DNA of 64,000 bases, taken from positions 62,001 through 126,000 of the forward strand of contig JAJVIN010000014.1 in NCBI GenBank assembly GCA_022071945.1, written 5' to 3'. A model generated the notes under the pieces. The model was not told where the DNA came from. It saw only the letters and a program-made list of their open reading frames with translations, and did not search any database. Position numbers and translations under genes: made by a program. Positions 61,838 to 64,000 of this stretch are shown here, in pieces. Positions within the stretch are counted from its first letter, which is position 1. Each line of letters starts with the position of its first letter. The stretch comes from Thermoanaerobaculia bacterium (GTDB taxonomy: Bacteria > Acidobacteriota > Thermoanaerobaculia > UBA5066).

Positions 61838-61927
61838 TCAGAGGAACGGATTCACGACGCGCACGTCCCCGTAACGGCGGCCATCGTTCGCGTACTGCAG
61901 GATGTTCGTGTCGACGAAGGAGTTCAC
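61838..61927 (-). pseudogene. VapC/PIN toxin collapsed to 29 residues by internal deletion
   Basis: A 30-codon frame with a GTG start overlapping the antitoxin stop (GTGA) reads VNSFVDTNILQYANDGRR and then YGDVRVVNPFL. The first 15 residues are the PIN active-site strand with Asp in VDTNILQYA; the last ten match the C-terminal VVNPF end of the same family. The ~100 residues between are missing, in frame. The toxin cannot be active. Confidence 0.7.
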
Positions 61928-62157
61928 CGGGTCCTCTCGGCGTACGTCTCTTCCCGGCGAAACCAGTGACCTCCCGAGTGGCCCGAGGATGCCGCCCAGA
62001 GCTCTTCGATTGCGCGAACCCGCTCCTCTCCGGCCCTCTGGGCCGTCTCGCTCTCGAGGAGGTCCGTGATGAGCTGATTGAGGCTCTTGCCGCGCCCGGC
62101 CGCCAGAGCGCGGGCTTCCTCGACCAACCGCTCATCGATGGAAAGGGTGATCTTCAC
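61924..62157 (-). CDS. VapB-type ribbon-helix-helix antitoxin
   Basis: A 77-residue protein starting VKITLSIDERLVEEARALAAG and continuing KSLNQLITDLLE, the usual DNA-binding N-terminus of VapB antitoxins, with a tail (WFRREETYAERT) that would have bound the toxin. I prefer the GTG at 62157; another GTG lies two codons upstream. The toxin frame that follows is deleted, so this is an orphan that could still repress its own or other loci. Confidence 0.8.
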   Translation of the reverse strand: MKITLSIDERLVEEARALAAGRGKSLNQLITDLLESETAQRAGEERVRAIEELWAASSGHSGGHWFRREETYAERTR

Positions 62158-62375
62158 GCACACATGATCCTAGAAGAGGCAGCTGAACAACAGAACCGCG
62201 TGGCAAACCGTCTCCTGCAGGAACTCATGCGAAGAAGCAGCGTCACTGGAAAGGTGACTCCCTCCGACCCGAGGCAAGGAAGGGCCACGGACGGGGTGCC
62301 GGAGCGTGTCAACAAGAATGAGACAGTTGGTTGACGGAAAACAGAGGAGAACGGGGGAAGGGAACCGCCCATCTC

Positions 62376-63521
62376 CTACTGAAGAGTGGCCGAGTGCTCG
62401 CCGGCGTCAAGGCGAGGCGAAGTGGTAGGCGGAGGCGAAGGGCTGGGCCTTGACTCCGGCTGCGCGCTCGGCCCGCCGTTAGGAGTAGGCGATGGGCGGA
62501 CGGGGGCGACCAAGGCTCCGGACTCCGGGGTAGAAGAAGAAGGCCGAGCGAGATAGACCCGATCAGGAAGAGGCCGAAGGGCGGGTCTTCCGTTTGGGTA
62601 GCGTTCTGGATGACAGCGGAAGGCTTCGTCGAGGACGGCCTGGCGTTTCTGCAGGATCTGCTCGGCGCGTCCGGAGTGAACGACCTCCGGTGTCAAGAAG
62701 CGGATGCCACTGTGAGCGTGGCGCGTGTTGTACCAGGAGATGAAGCGTCCGACGAAGAGGCGAGCGTCATCGAGGCTGAGGAACGTGTCCGGGAACTCGG
62801 GCTGGTACTTGAGGGTCTTGAAGTGCGCCTCGGCAAAGGCGTTGTCGTCGGAGACGTTGGGACGGGAGAGGCTCTTGGAGACACCGAGGTCGGCCAGGAG
62901 CTGGGAGACCTCCTTGGAGGTCATCGAGGAGCCGCGATCGGAGTGGAGAACCAGGGTGCCGGCAGAGACGCCATGGCGATCACAGGCTTCCGCGATGAAG
63001 CGTTTGGCAAGCTTGGCGTCCTCGCGTTCAGCGACAAGCCATCCGACGACGTAGCGGCTGAAGATGTCGAGGATCAGGTAGAGGTGGTAGTAGACCCACT
63101 TCACCGAGGACTTCAGCTTGGTGATGTCCCACGCCCAGACCTCATTCGGAGCGGTTGCAAAGGCCACCGGGGGATGGGCTTTCGGATGTCTGACGACGTC
63201 GCGCCGTTCACGGGTCTCGCCAGATTCCGAAAGCAGCCGGTACATCGTGCGAACGGAGCAGAGACGGATGCCCTGGTCGAGCAACTGGGCATGGATCTCC
63301 GCAGGAGGCTGGTCGGCGAACTCCGGCGAGTTCAGGACCCTGAGGATCTCGGTCCGCTCCTCGTCACCCAGCGCCCGGGCGGACGATCTCTTTCGTTGGG
63401 CGACCGCCGCCCTGGCAGCTGGTTGTCGCCTTCTGTAAACGGTTGCCCGGGGCATCCCCATGGCGATGCACGACATCCCCGTTGAGATGCCTCCGGCCTC
63501 GAGGGAAGTGATGGCCGTCAT
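62376..63521 (-). CDS. IS3-family transposase OrfB (DDE integrase core)
   Basis: A 381-residue frame with a helix-turn-helix start (GISTGMSCIAMGMPRATVYRR), an HTH_21 region and the rve core. The DDE triad is in VWAWDITKL, LHSDRGSSMTS and DNAFAEAHFKTLKYQPE. The ATG at 63521 overlaps the OrfA stop (ATGA), but the main product is expected to be the OrfAB fusion made by -1 slippage at the A8 run. A Pro/Ser-rich tail of about 60 residues follows the core. All key residues are present, so it may be active. Confidence 0.92.
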   Translation of the reverse strand: MTAITSLEAGGISTGMSCIAMGMPRATVYRRRQPAARAAVAQRKRSSARALGDEERTEILRVLNSPEFADQPPAEIHAQLLDQGIRLCSVRTMYRLLSESGETRERRDVVRHPKAHPPVAFATAPNEVWAWDITKLKSSVKWVYYHLYLILDIFSRYVVGWLVAEREDAKLAKRFIAEACDRHGVSAGTLVLHSDRGSSMTSKEVSQLLADLGVSKSLSRPNVSDDNAFAEAHFKTLKYQPEFPDTFLSLDDARLFVGRFISWYNTRHAHSGIRFLTPEVVHSGRAEQILQKRQAVLDEAFRCHPERYPNGRPALRPLPDRVYLARPSSSTPESGALVAPVRPSPTPNGGPSAQPESRPSPSPPPTTSPRLDAGEHSATLQ

Positions 63522-63967
63522 GAGCCGCTCTCGTCGTCCAGGGTCTCCTCCGCCGTCGGCAGGCCCAGGATCGTGCAGAGTTTTTTTTGGACGTCGATGA
63601 TCAGCTCGGCCTGCGCAAGCCGCTTCTGAAGCCGCGCTTTCTCCCGAACCAGCTTCTCGAACTCCTTCCGGCTTGGACCTTCGCTCTTGGGCCGTCCAAC
63701 GGTCCTCTGCGTCAGCATCCCCTCCTCGCCGTGCCTGGCCAGGGCTTCCCGCCACTTCCCAAGGTGCGACGAGTAAAGTCCCTCTCGCCGCAGCAGAGCC
63801 CCGATCTCACCGCTTTCCGTGCAACTCTCTGCTTCACGGACAATCCGCAGCTTGAAAGCGGCGCTGAACCGCCTCCTCTGTCCACGTCTTGTCACCTCAG
63901 CGTTTCCCGACTCAGGCTGATCCGCGGGGCTCGTTGCTCCTCGTGTCCTCGATGGCATTGGCATCAT
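63518..63967 (-). CDS. IS3-family OrfA (DNA-binding)
   Basis: A 149-residue protein with a helix-turn-helix (RRFSAAFKLRIVREAESC, then GEIGALLRREGLYSSHLGKWRE) and a leucine-zipper segment (KEFEKLVREKARLQKRLAQAELIID). It recognises the element's ends and gives the N-terminus of the OrfAB transposase. The 30 residues before the HTH may be an over-long start. Confidence 0.88.
   Translation of the reverse strand: MMPMPSRTRGATSPADQPESGNAEVTRRGQRRRFSAAFKLRIVREAESCTESGEIGALLRREGLYSSHLGKWREALARHGEEGMLTQRTVGRPKSEGPSRKEFEKLVREKARLQKRLAQAELIIDVQKKLCTILGLPTAEETLDDESGS
63581..63588 (-). other. A8 slippery run for programmed -1 frameshift
   Basis: On the coding strand the OrfA codons read CAA AAA AAA CTC. 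A -1 shift here leads exactly into the OrfB frame, which is open from 63755 through to 62376, giving a fusion of roughly 530 residues, as expected in IS3-family elements. Confidence 0.75.
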
Positions 63968-64000
63968 CGTTCCTCCCCGCCCTCTTCCCTAATTTCGGCT

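Larger units (their letters stand above)
62307..64000 (-). mobile_element. IS3-family insertion sequence, right end beyond the window
   Basis: Two overlapping reading frames (OrfA, OrfB) with an A8 slippage run mark an IS3-family element. A candidate end on the left begins TGTCAACAAGAATGAGACAG at 62307, as IS3-type termini start with TG; the matching end near OrfA is not reached before 64000. The element lies about 150 bp from the antitoxin start. Confidence 0.75.

Overview
This is a 64 kb piece of a GC-rich (mostly G/C at third codon positions) bacterial chromosome, densely coding and of mixed orientation. The mix of eukaryote-type Ser/Thr kinases fused to AAA/TPR modules, chemotaxis genes, a DivIVA-domain protein, a hutI/cyclodeaminase pair, MtnA, DAB-type bicarbonate pump genes and secreted esterases suggests a didermal, largely heterotrophic lineage. 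Acidobacteriota is my best guess, but this is an inference from gene content only and no marker in the window settles it.

Layout. 1-4.7 kb: chemotaxis/signalling genes (cheB fragment, ParA, CheW, a degenerate EAL protein) and a NarX/NarL-type two-component pair. 4.8-8.2 kb: GT-C membrane glycosyltransferase and a membrane-anchored alkaline-phosphatase-superfamily protein. 8.2-10.6 kb: pyrK-pyrD-pyrF. 10.7-18.8 kb: an atypical (probably pseudo-) kinase, a DUF218 gene remnant, a secreted CE1/PHB-depolymerase-like esterase and a 1065-aa kinase-AAA-TPR protein. 19.0-21.9 kb: a compact redox/flavin-type locus made of two FMN-binding split-barrel proteins (one fused to GAF and a winged helix), divergent from a flavodiiron-like MBL protein and a 26-aa lipoprotein. 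The divergent region has four 11-bp-spaced half-sites and a hairpin that masks the MBL ribosome-binding site. 22.0-25.4 kb: hybrid histidine kinase and an alcohol dehydrogenase.

25.5-29.7 kb: a Rieske oxygenase downstream of a bufferin-type operon (DoxX, Cys-rich precursor with a 40-residue tandem duplication, MNIO/DUF692 enzyme, DUF2063 partner), a RiPP-like copper/metal-stress system. 30-32.3 kb: RibD/DHFR-like reductase, small membrane protein, TerC. 32.4-34.9 kb: ArsA-family ATPase operon and an Hsp15-like S4 protein. 35.0-40.2 kb: housekeeping run lepB, lepA, tsaD, mtnA. 40.3-42.7 kb: pgk-tpiA-secG, followed by two tRNA genes. 43.2-48.3 kb: zinc-ribbon protein, RNase H-like, YggS, a rhomboid-like protein lacking the usual histidine, DivIVA, hutI and a cyclodeaminase.

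48.3-54.7 kb: antitoxin remnant, YfhO-type membrane protein, and a PolX-like HhH-PHP protein lacking the polymerase domain, divergent from a polA whose proofreading residues are lost. 54.7-61.8 kb: TonB-C-like secreted protein, a small conserved protein and dabA-dabB plus an additional NuoM-like subunit. 61.8-64 kb: a VapB-like antitoxin next to a VapC/PIN toxin collapsed to 29 residues, and an IS3-family element that runs off the right edge.

The strongest candidates for something undescribed are the 20.4-21.9 kb locus and the bufferin operon with its palindromic upstream sites and adjoining Rieske oxygenase. Recurrent loss of catalytic residues (EAL, kinase, phosphodiesterase, rhomboid, Pol I exonuclease, CheB) is a theme worth noting.
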